Part shown: positions 1 to 7,400 of the stretch, piece after piece
Layout of the letters: every line of letters begins with the position of its first letter
Position numbering within the stretch: the first letter of the stretch is position 1
Origin: JAVJRN01 sp040218415
GTDB lineage: Bacteria; Bacteroidota; Bacteroidia; Cytophagales; Cyclobacteriaceae
Length of the DNA stretch: 17,952 nucleotides
Assembly: GCA_040218415.1 (NCBI GenBank)
Contig: JAVJRN010000015.1
Location: 1-17,952, forward strand
Direction of reading: 5' to 3'
Made by a program: the position numbers and the translations under genes
Notes under the pieces: model-generated
Told to the model about the DNA's origin: nothing
The model's database searches: none
The model's input: only the letters and a program-made list of their open reading frames with translations

Positions 1-522
1 GATAAAGATGATAACTGTCCAAACACAGCAGGTATCAAAGAACTTGGCGGCTGTCCAGACGATGATGGCGATGGTATTGTGAACAGCAAGGACAATTGTC
101 CGAATGAAGCGGGCACGATCGAGAACAAAAGCTGTCCTGAAATCAGCCAAAAGACTCAGGAAATATTGAAAGAAGCTTTGTCAGGTGTTCAATTTGAATC
201 GGGGAAAGATGTGTTGACCAAAAAGTCTAACGACATCCTTAACAAAGTAGCCAACCTACTTTTGGAGAACAACAACTATGACTTGAAAATATCAGGCTAT
301 ACTGACAGCTCAGGAGACGAAGAAAAGAACCTGCAATTGTCTAAGCAAAGAGCCAATGCAGTCAAAGGGTTTTTGGTAGAAAAAGGCATCAATGCTGATA
401 GAATCACTGCCGATGGATACGGACAAGCCAAACCTTTGGCAGACAATGCCACCAAAGAAGGCCGAGCCAAAAACAGAAGAGTTGAGTTTGAACTCAAAGA
501 CAGAAGAACTTTTAGCAAATAG
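1..522 (+). CDS. OmpA-family outer-membrane protein, C-terminal part (5' truncated by window edge)
   Basis: The frame is open from base 1 to a TAG at 520-522, giving 173 residues of a longer protein. The first ~45 residues are aspartate- and cysteine-rich thrombospondin type 3-like repeats (motifs DKDDNCPN, DDDGDGIVNSKDNCPN), which bind calcium in known families and commonly link an outer-membrane barrel to the periplasmic domain. Residues ~60-168 are an OmpA C-terminal peptidoglycan-binding domain. The motif YTDSSG is followed by LSKQRANAVKGFL, and D102 and R117 have the 15-residue spacing of the Asp/Arg pair that contacts diaminopimelate in OmpA proteins. The GYGQAKPLADN and RAKNRRVEFEL segments complete the fold. 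The true start lies left of the window; the GTG at 79 is internal. A terminator lies 34 bases downstream, so this is the last gene of its transcript. The family assignment is secure; whether the missing part is a beta-barrel cannot be seen. Confidence 0.93.
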   Translation, partial: DKDDNCPNTAGIKELGGCPDDDGDGIVNSKDNCPNEAGTIENKSCPEISQKTQEILKEALSGVQFESGKDVLTKKSNDILNKVANLLLENNNYDLKISGYTDSSGDEEKNLQLSKQRANAVKGFLVEKGINADRITADGYGQAKPLADNATKEGRAKNRRVEFELKDRRTFSK

Positions 523-555
523 CAGATAAAATACAAACAGCAAGCTGGTTGAACT

Positions 556-590
556 GGTGTGGCTCCTTTGGGGGTCGCACCTTTTCTTTT
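556..590 (+). terminator. Rho-independent terminator after the OmpA-family gene
   Basis: An 11-pair stem is formed by GGTGTGGCTCC (556-566) and GGGGTCGCACC (571-581), allowing three G-U pairs. The loop is TTTG (567-570) and the tail is TTTTCTTTT (582-590). It lies 34 bases after the stop codon of the OmpA-family gene. It is a textbook intrinsic terminator for the + strand. Confidence 0.82.
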
Positions 591-665
591 GGTGGGTGTT
601 CAATTGTTCAATACACGTTCGAGCGTCATTGCGATATTTTTTAAGCTTGAAAAGCTTGAAAAATA

Positions 666-697
666 GAAGCAATCTGCTAGAAAGATGAGATTGCTTC
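666..697 (-). terminator. Perfect inverted repeat, possible leftward transcript end
   Basis: GAAGCAATCT (666-675) and AGATTGCTTC (688-697) form a perfect 10-pair stem with a 12-base loop. Read on the - strand, the hairpin is followed by TATTTTTC, a weak U-rich tail. It could therefore end the leftward kinase transcript, although it lies about 300 bases past that gene's stop. On the + strand no T-run follows. Confidence 0.35.
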
Positions 698-807
698 AAT
701 AAAAACCTCATTTTAATCGGTTCTTATTTCGCAAAGAGACGGTTTTAACGTTGATTTCAATGCTCTATTAATCGAACTCAGGTTTTTAGGACTTTTGTAG
801 GTTTTCG

Positions 808-838
808 GGATTAATGCCAAGAGAGCTGACATTAATCC
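808..838. repeat. Perfect 9-base inverted repeat
   Basis: GGATTAATG (808-816) and CATTAATCC (830-838) are exact reverse complements separated by 13 bases. The right side is followed by TTTAATATTCTT, a loose T-rich tail for the + strand. The stem is AT-rich. It could be a weak terminator, a protein-binding site or chance. Confidence 0.4.
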
Positions 839-905
839 TTTAATATTCTTGTCAGGCGCTTTTTATTATTGCACTTCTTACAATTAGTTTATACCCTATC
901 AAAGC

Positions 906-956
906 GGCTAGCTTCAATTCTGTGAAGTCACTGAATGATGTATAGTGAAGCTAGCC
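906..956. repeat. Nested hairpin 3' of the kinase gene
   Basis: GGCTAGCTTC (906-915) pairs perfectly with GAAGCTAGCC (947-956), extended by one A-T pair (916/946). Inside the loop, ATTCTGTG (917-924) and CACTGAAT (929-936) form a second stem with one T-T mismatch and an AAGT loop. The structure lies about 40 bases past the stop of the leftward kinase gene. It is a plausible 3'-end hairpin of that transcript, but no clear U-tract follows on the - strand. Confidence 0.5.
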
Positions 957-996
957 TTCCTATATTATTGAAAAAGGAGCTTATAAATAAAGGAGG

Positions 997-3204
997 TCAA
1001 ACAAATGATTTACGAGTAATGGTATCTTTAAATGTTATCAAAAATTGGGCGCCATTGGAATATGAGTAAGTGGAAGAACCATACAGTTGTTTGCATAAGC
1101 TTTTAACCAGACGTAACCCTAGAGATTTGGCATTGTCAATATCAAAGTGGTCAGGTATTCCAGGGCCAGAATCCTTTACAGTTAATTCATAATTTCCGTC
1201 TTGGTCTTCTTGAAGGCCTAAAGTAAGTTGACCTTCTACTGAATTGATAAAAGCATGTTTGAAAGCATTACTAATCAATTCATTAAGAATTAATCCTACA
1301 GGAATAGCAGTATCAATATCAAGCAAAGCGTCTTTTGTAGGAAGAATGATGTTTACATTATTATTCGGAACATAAATGGCAGATAGCATTTCACAAAGTT
1401 GTTCGGCATACTGTTTAAAGGAGATACTTCCCAGATTTTCGTTTTGGTAAAGTTTCTGATGGATGAGTGCCATTGCCTGAACTCTGGTTTGCCCATCATC
1501 CAAGGCTGTTAAAGCAGTTTCATCTTTCACCCCTTTTCTTTGTAAATCAAGCAAACTGCTGATGATTTGTAGGTTGTTTTTTACTCTGTGATGGATTTCT
1601 TTTAAAAGGATTTCTTTCTCCTCAGATTGTTGACTAATAATTTCATTTTTCCGTGATAGTTCTTTATTTGTTTTACTCTTTTGCAGAGAAAAACGATATA
1701 TCCATATCAAGAGAAGAATTACTCCAGAAATGCCGACTGTAAGTAATACAATAATGATTTTTTGTTGACCTTGGAGTGCTTGTGCTTGTTCCAGGTTTTT
1801 TGCTTTTATCTCATTTTGATCGTTGAGAAGACTTATTTTCATTTCTTTTCTTTCACTTTCGTACCTGGCTTGCATATCTGCAACAGCGGCTAATCTTTCC
1901 TGAGACAATAGAGAATCGTTGATGGCTATATATTCTTCAACATATTGGGATGCGGGATCATATGGTTTTAGCGCAGTTAAAGTTCGAAAAAGGATAAGTG
2001 CCGCCCGACTTTTATTTTTAATAAGGTTAGCATTGTTGGCGGTATTATATGCTTGCTGGGCAAATGATTTGGCCTGTTGAAGGTGATAGATATCAGTACC
2101 TTTTGATAAAGTCAAATGGACCTCAGCCAGGTGCTGCAACGCATTTGCACGTTTACTGATAAAGGACTTTTCTGGTAAAATATTTTTAGCCTTTTCAAAA
2201 CTGACCAAAGCTGAATCCGGATTCAACAACTTCATAAATATCTCACCTTTGGAAGTGTAGTAGTCATAAGTAAGGCTACTATCCTGGAGTTCCAAATTAA
2301 TACTTTGGGCGCGATCAAGATTGGCAATGGCAGAATCGAATTGATTCATTTTTACGTAGGTTTCTCCGATGTACCAGTAAGCTTCACTGACGATTTCCTG
2401 ATCACCGTCATTAGCGGCTTTTTCTACTCCTTGCTTCAAATAGGATAGCGCTTCAGGGTAATTTTCAGCATCCACGTAAGTAGCACCGATATTCACTAAT
2501 AAGCCAGAGGATATTGGCAAATTTTGTTTTTTACGGTAATTGACGCTAGCAATCATGTTTTCTATGGCTTCAGGAAATTTACCTTGCTGAGCACAGAAGA
2601 AACCAAGGTTAGAGTAGCAGATTGCAGCCATGCTGTGATCATTTGCAGAATCGGCTAGAATGGCGGCTTTTTGAAGAAAAATGATCGCTTTTTCGATAGG
2701 TCCATTATATCCGTAATACAATCCTTCCAGCCACGTGGCTTCTGCTAAATAGCGCGTGTTCCCCACCTCTTGAAATAAACCAGCAGCTTCCTGTGCACAC
2801 TGTAACACCATGGCATGCTCTTCAAGATCGAGATGGGCCTTGCCTTGATATAAAATTGCACGTCCACGGACTAGCAATTCATTTTCGGCACGCTCTTGAC
2901 TTTTTTTAAACCAAGTTATCGCAGAGTCAAGGTTGCCCAGCATATATTGATGTTGTTCTCCGATTCTCAACATTAAATCAGCACAACTTGAGTCAGTTAA
3001 ACATTTTTTGAGTTCATTTTTCAAAGAATCTATCTTCACAGATTGGGAGTGAGAAGGAAAGTAAAACGCCAAGAAAAAGCATATTATCAAGAGTAGTGAT
3101 GGATTTCCGAAACTACGAATTTTGTTAAAAGGAACTTTTAACAGACAAATTAGCATATGATTTGGAGATCTTTTGATCATTGTTTTATCATCTAGCAGAC
3201 TCAT
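997..3204 (-). CDS. TPR-containing membrane sensor histidine kinase (HisKA_2 type)
   Basis: The protein has 735 residues. A basic N-terminus precedes a hydrophobic stretch at ~35-50 with a likely signal-peptidase site near SHS/QS (~53). Residues ~60-430 are helical repeats of TPR character (for example AICYSNLGFFCAQQGKFPEAI and AYWYIGETYVKMNQFDSAI), presumably periplasmic sensing. A transmembrane helix spans ~482-504, followed by a charged coiled-coil. The HisKA_2 dimerisation motif KEIHHRVKNNLQ places the phospho-acceptor at H539 (or H538). The ATPase domain shows the N box NELISNAFKH (641-650), G1 DSGPG (678-682) and G2 SLGLRLV (694-700), so all catalytic motifs are intact. It is divergent from, and 138 bases away from, a LytTR response regulator that is its likely phosphotransfer partner. 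Lacking a receiver domain, it is an orthodox rather than a hybrid kinase. The stimulus cannot be read from the sequence. Downstream ATGs exist at M9 and M17; the first was kept because it preserves the basic region before the hydrophobic segment. Confidence 0.93.
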   Translation of the reverse strand: MSLLDDKTMIKRSPNHMLICLLKVPFNKIRSFGNPSLLLIICFFLAFYFPSHSQSVKIDSLKNELKKCLTDSSCADLMLRIGEQHQYMLGNLDSAITWFKKSQERAENELLVRGRAILYQGKAHLDLEEHAMVLQCAQEAAGLFQEVGNTRYLAEATWLEGLYYGYNGPIEKAIIFLQKAAILADSANDHSMAAICYSNLGFFCAQQGKFPEAIENMIASVNYRKKQNLPISSGLLVNIGATYVDAENYPEALSYLKQGVEKAANDGDQEIVSEAYWYIGETYVKMNQFDSAIANLDRAQSINLELQDSSLTYDYYTSKGEIFMKLLNPDSALVSFEKAKNILPEKSFISKRANALQHLAEVHLTLSKGTDIYHLQQAKSFAQQAYNTANNANLIKNKSRAALILFRTLTALKPYDPASQYVEEYIAINDSLLSQERLAAVADMQARYESERKEMKISLLNDQNEIKAKNLEQAQALQGQQKIIIVLLTVGISGVILLLIWIYRFSLQKSKTNKELSRKNEIISQQSEEKEILLKEIHHRVKNNLQIISSLLDLQRKGVKDETALTALDDGQTRVQAMALIHQKLYQNENLGSISFKQYAEQLCEMLSAIYVPNNNVNIILPTKDALLDIDTAIPVGLILNELISNAFKHAFINSVEGQLTLGLQEDQDGNYELTVKDSGPGIPDHFDIDNAKSLGLRLVKSLCKQLYGSSTYSYSNGAQFLITFKDTITRKSFV

Positions 3205-3342
3205 ATTTATGCGTTAAAAATCTTGAGTTAATCTTTTTACCTTTTAATTTCTTCAATTTAGTCTCAATTTAACTTGAATTTTCACCTTCAAGTGTCTTAA
3301 CTTGATATTTTGGTAGCTTACAAGCTTAATCAATTGTTTCGC
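3205..3342. promoter_or_regulatory. Divergent promoter region with three ACTTGA-type motifs
   Basis: The region separates the kinase (leftward) from the regulator (rightward) and must hold both promoters. TTAACTTGA occurs at 3269-3277 and again at 3297-3305, and the inverted form TTCAAGT lies between them at 3287-3293. ACTTGAA (3272-3278) and TTCAAGT (3287-3293) make a 7-base palindrome with an 8-base spacer. The arrangement suggests a binding site shared by both promoters, perhaps for the LytTR regulator itself, but that is inference. I found no exact Bacteroidota-type TAnnTTTG -7 element; TATTTTG at 3306-3312 is the closest. Confidence 0.4.
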
Positions 3343-4071
3343 ATGGCAACTGTAAAAATTCTGGTGGTAGAAGATGAAATGATCATCGCAAATAATATTT
3401 GTATGATATTAGAAGATCTTGGTTATCAGGTGCTCGAACCGGCTATTAACTATGCCGAGGCTCTTGAAACTATTGAAAGGGATGAGCCAGATTTAGCACT
3501 ATTAGATATACAGTTAATCGGAAAAAAAGATGGGGTTGACTTAGCTGAGCAGATCAATAGCAAGTATCATTTCCCTTTTATATTTCTGACGTCAAATTCT
3601 GATGCCAAAACGATAGAACGCGTAAAGAATGTCAATCCACATGCTTTTTTGGTCAAACCATTCAAAAAAGAAGATATTTATACTTCCATCGAGTTAGCGC
3701 TTCATAATTACTCAAGTAACAAAAAAGAGCAGAAGGTAATCGATGATGACCTGCTCATCAAGGATGCTATTTTTATTAAGGAGAACCATCTTTTTCACAA
3801 AATCAAACTCTGTGATATCAGGTATTTTAAAAGTGATAGGATTTATGTCGAGTTATTTACCACTGATGGCAAGAAACATTTTTTCAGAGGGAGCTTGAGT
3901 GATTTGTCAGAGCGCCTACCCAAAAACTTCTTCCGCTCACATCGCAGCTTTATTATCAATGTAGACTATATGGATGCCATCAACTCTTCCTACGTACTTA
4001 TAGGTGATGAAAAAATTCCAATCGGTAGAAATTATAGAGATCATTTACTGAGTAGAATAAGAGTAGAGTAG
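3343..4071 (+). CDS. LytTR-family response regulator
   Basis: The protein has 242 residues and a two-domain layout. Residues ~4-122 are a receiver domain, with acidic residues E10 and D11, phospho-acceptor D55 (in LALLDIQL), T83 and K105 (in LVKPF). This complete active-site set indicates a phosphorylatable switch. Residues ~137-240 are a LytTR DNA-binding domain, with the signature stretch LPKNFFRSHRSFIINVDYMD. LytTR proteins bind short direct repeats and usually activate transcription. The ATG at 3343 was chosen because the receiver fold begins at once (ATVKILVVEDE). An upstream in-frame TTG at 3310 would add eleven residues unlike any receiver start. There is no Shine-Dalgarno site, which is normal in this phylum. 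The gene is divergent from a histidine kinase with matching features, so the two probably form one system. The next gene on the same strand is the giant surface protein, 333 bases on. Confidence 0.93.
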   Translation: MATVKILVVEDEMIIANNICMILEDLGYQVLEPAINYAEALETIERDEPDLALLDIQLIGKKDGVDLAEQINSKYHFPFIFLTSNSDAKTIERVKNVNPHAFLVKPFKKEDIYTSIELALHNYSSNKKEQKVIDDDLLIKDAIFIKENHLFHKIKLCDIRYFKSDRIYVELFTTDGKKHFFRGSLSDLSERLPKNFFRSHRSFIINVDYMDAINSSYVLIGDEKIPIGRNYRDHLLSRIRVE

Positions 4072-4404
4072 CTGGTCGAATTGATTGACAAGAATGGCAA
4101 ACAATAAACTCACCTCTTTTTTATGCTACCCCTTTTTTTGGCTCTGTCCTCTTTAGTATCAAGTATCGCTAACAAAATCATTTTTTGAACGGCGCACTCT
4201 GTTTTTGGTCCAGATGATTTCAACGACAGTTTCTAATACTTCGTCGATTTTACCCATCAATCATTCCTAATCTTTTGGAAAACAATTCGGAAAAGCATTC
4301 ATAAAGTTGGGAACACCCAGAAGCTAGTTGGCAACATTAATTTCCTAGCGTGAATGGCTTAGTCTTTATTCGCTCATTAGACATCAAGACTAAAAAGCTA
4401 TACC
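4072..4404. other. Spacer between the regulator and the giant gene
   Basis: This 333-base spacer is T-rich (runs at 4117-4122 and 4132-4138) and has no GC-rich hairpin that would make a clear terminator for the regulator. It presumably carries the promoter of the giant gene, but I could not pick out a convincing -33/-7 pair. A 32-codon open frame on the - strand (4159-4257) is discussed as a finding. An inverted repeat close to the downstream start is listed separately. Confidence 0.5.
4359..4393 (+). promoter_or_regulatory. Inverted repeat just upstream of the giant gene start
   Basis: TTAGTCTT (4359-4366) and AAGACTAA (4386-4393) are exact reverse complements separated by 19 bases. The right arm ends 11 bases before the ATG at 4405. 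If transcribed, the hairpin would cover the A-rich stretch ahead of the start and could influence translation. If not, it could be an operator. It is only 8 pairs, so chance is possible. Confidence 0.3.
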
Positions 4405-7400
4405 ATGCAGATTGAAAGCACTTCCAAATTAAATGTTTCAGGGAACCATAGATTCCTGAGCATGATTCCATTGCTCAAAAGCAAATTCATTTTAGGGGAT
4501 AAGTTTTGGGTGAAGATCATGTGTCCATTGATCTTTACGGTTTTCTTAGTACTCGTTCAATCAAGTGCTAATGCGCAATGGACACAACCCATAGGAGATG
4601 GTGTAGTTGGAGAAAGTACTTTCAATGGTTTTGGTACCAATGTGGTATTATCCTCTAACGAAAATGTATTGGCTGTTGCGTCACCTCGTTTTAAAAACAC
4701 AGAAGGAAGCAGCCTGGATTTTTTTGGGTTTGATGTCGCCATTGACGACCGAGAATTATTAGTGGGCACAGATTCAAATCAAGAACCCGGGGGTCCACAG
4801 TCTACTAACTCTTCAGTTTACGTAGTTGATCAAGTAGAAAGCACAGCCGATGTTTTTCAAGATGCCATCATAGCGGCATCAGGTTCGGTCACTTACCAAG
4901 CCAATACTAATATCACAGGTGTCCTTTCTTTTGACAAAGCACAAGACTATTGGGTAGATCTGAATGCGCTGCAAGACGATTTGAACGGCACTAGTCGTTC
5001 CGTTTTTATGTGGGTGAAAGTTGAAGATGATGTCGCGGGTGATAACCAAGTTCTTTTTGCCATAAATGAAGCCAATGGTGATAATAGATCCTTTTTATTC
5101 ATAGATAATTCAGGGGATAACTTGGAAGTCAATAGAGGTGGAATTAATACTCAATCTGCCGATTATAATATGGGCGATGAGCAATGGCATTACGTGGGCT
5201 ATACCTATGATGCCAGTACCAATGAAACTGTAATATATGTAGATGGCATAGAGAATAGTAGAGCTTCTAGAAGTCAACTAGCGGTAGCAGATGATCAATA
5301 TTCACTCGGTCAGGAATTTGATGGAAAGAATGATAGTGACCACTTTAATGGTGATATGGCGGAGGTTTCTGTTTGGAATGATGTGCTAACAGGTGGTGAA
5401 ATTAGAGAAGCCATGAAGACTAAAATCACAGATAGTCATCCAAAATACGCCAATCTAGTTGGATACTATTCCATTTTTGGAGCGTATAGTGAAGATGCCA
5501 CCGTACTCAAAGACCACTCTGGCAAAGGCAATGATGGTGTGATGCAAAATGGCTTACAAGTAGATTTCAAAAATGTACAAGCCATCGAAGGTTTCAATGC
5601 CATAGACTGGTACACCAACCTGTCATGGTCTAAAGATGGATCAGAAGTATCCACAGATGCGGCTTACACCACCGATGTAGCAGAGGGTACTTATACTTTC
5701 ACCGCCACCAGAGATTTTATAAAAGCTACCGACTCTTGGACAATGACCCTCAACAGCAATGCGGCTACAGTAGACGAAATAGCTGATGAAACGCTCTGTG
5801 CCGATGATCCGATCACGAGAACGGTCAATACCAATACGGTCAACTATCTTGATTTTGAAGAGGATGATGAGAATTTTATTGATGTTTCTGAAGTGGTAGA
5901 TGACTTGGTAGGCAGTAACAGGTCAATCTTTATGTGGGTAAATAAAGAGTCCAATGTTGCCAATAATGACTCAGATGTACTTTTCTCAATACATACTGAC
6001 AATGGAACAGAATCTGTCAGTAACCTTTATATTAAAGATAATGAAAGGCTGGCCATTTACAATGGTAGCGGTAACGATCAAGGTACAACCTCTCTTGGTA
6101 ATGATACTTGGTACTTTGTGGGGTACACTTATGATGCGACCACTTTCGAAACGAAGATCTATGTTAATGGCCAGTTAGAGAATACCTTCACAGAAGAAAT
6201 GCCTGTGATAGCTGGGGGAACAGCATTTATAGGAATGGAAATGGATGATGAAGGGCCATCTGATTTTCTTGATGGCAAACTGGCTGAAGTCACTGTTTGG
6301 GACAAAGTGCTGACTCAGGAGGAAGTGACCGTCCTTATGGGAGCTGCTTCAGCCAATAATGTAACGAACCTTGTAGCCTCTTACGGAACACTAAAGAATA
6401 TTGCTGATAATCGCTTGTTTGACCTTTCTGCTAATGGCAATGATGGGCTTGCCTCTCACGAAACTATTATAGTAACTACCGAAGAAGCCACTTTAGCAGA
6501 TTATGATGCTAGCATTAATTACTCGTTTTCTTGGAAGAAAGATGCCGCTGAATTTGATACAGATGCAAAAGTTAATATCGCTATAGCAGAAGGGACTACA
6601 AATTACAGTGTAAACTATGGTACGCCCTTCTTTCAAAAAACTGATGTGTTTGCATTAAGCTACACCAACTTACTCCCTAATCAACCGACCTCCAAAAGTG
6701 CTGGGGTAACAGGTAAGGTCACTTTTGAAGTGGACGACATTTCAGGGGCTAGTTATCAGTGGTATCAAAAGGGAGAGCTAAATGGAATAACACGTCTAAG
6801 GAGTACTTTTCCTTCTACCAAATATGTCAGAGATATTGTTTATACAGAAAACAAGCTTTTTGTGGCAGTTGAGGGTGGTCTGTACTTTTCTGAAGATTTA
6901 GGTGCTTCTTGGCTCCAAGTGCCTCCAAATACTAATGGATTTCCAGCAGGAGCCTTTGTGCAATCATTATTTTATGATAATGGTAAGTTGTATGTTGGAA
7001 CCAATGATGGACTCTTTAAGTCAGAAGATCAGGGGCTCAATTGGGAGACAATAGCTTCCGGATCAGACATTACGGGTGGTACACCGGTTGCAATTTATGC
7101 GTCTGGAGATAATATTTCTGTAACAACTTCTTCTTCATCAGGGGGTATTTCTATTTCTAATGACGGGGGAAATACATGGTTGAAGACTGTATCAGCAACC
7201 AACACTATTGGCTTCTGGTCAGCTCAAAATTTGAAATCCTTAGGGCTGATAGGAGATAATGTTTTTGTTGGTAGCGGTTCTACCACAGGTCTGGCCGTTT
7301 CGAGAGACGGTGGAGCATCATGGTCTGTTCTAGGTGAACCCGAAGGTGTATTCGGGAAAGTATTGGGAATGGATGTAGACGGTATGCATATATATTTGGC

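Larger units (their letters stand above)
591..996. other. Non-coding spacer between convergent genes, with several inverted repeats
   Basis: No convincing gene was seen in this AT-rich stretch between the OmpA-family gene (ending rightward) and the kinase gene (ending leftward). It holds a tandem 9-base repeat, AAGCTTGAA at 643-651 and 652-660, and three perfect inverted repeats listed separately (666-697, 808-838, 906-956). Antisense open frames that enter the OmpA-family gene from here have no protein-like composition. Confidence 0.6.

Noticed and set aside
297..711. Two overlapping - strand open frames across the end of the OmpA-family gene
   Set aside because: They run antisense through a well-supported OmpA domain and a terminator hairpin, and the translation has no recognisable domain.
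3310..3342. TTG at 3310 as the start of the LytTR regulator
   Set aside because: The added eleven residues do not belong to a receiver domain, and the ATG at 3343 begins directly before the first receiver strand.
4072..4404. Rho-independent terminator after the LytTR regulator
   Set aside because: T-runs at 4117-4122 and 4132-4138 are present, but no stable stem precedes either of them.
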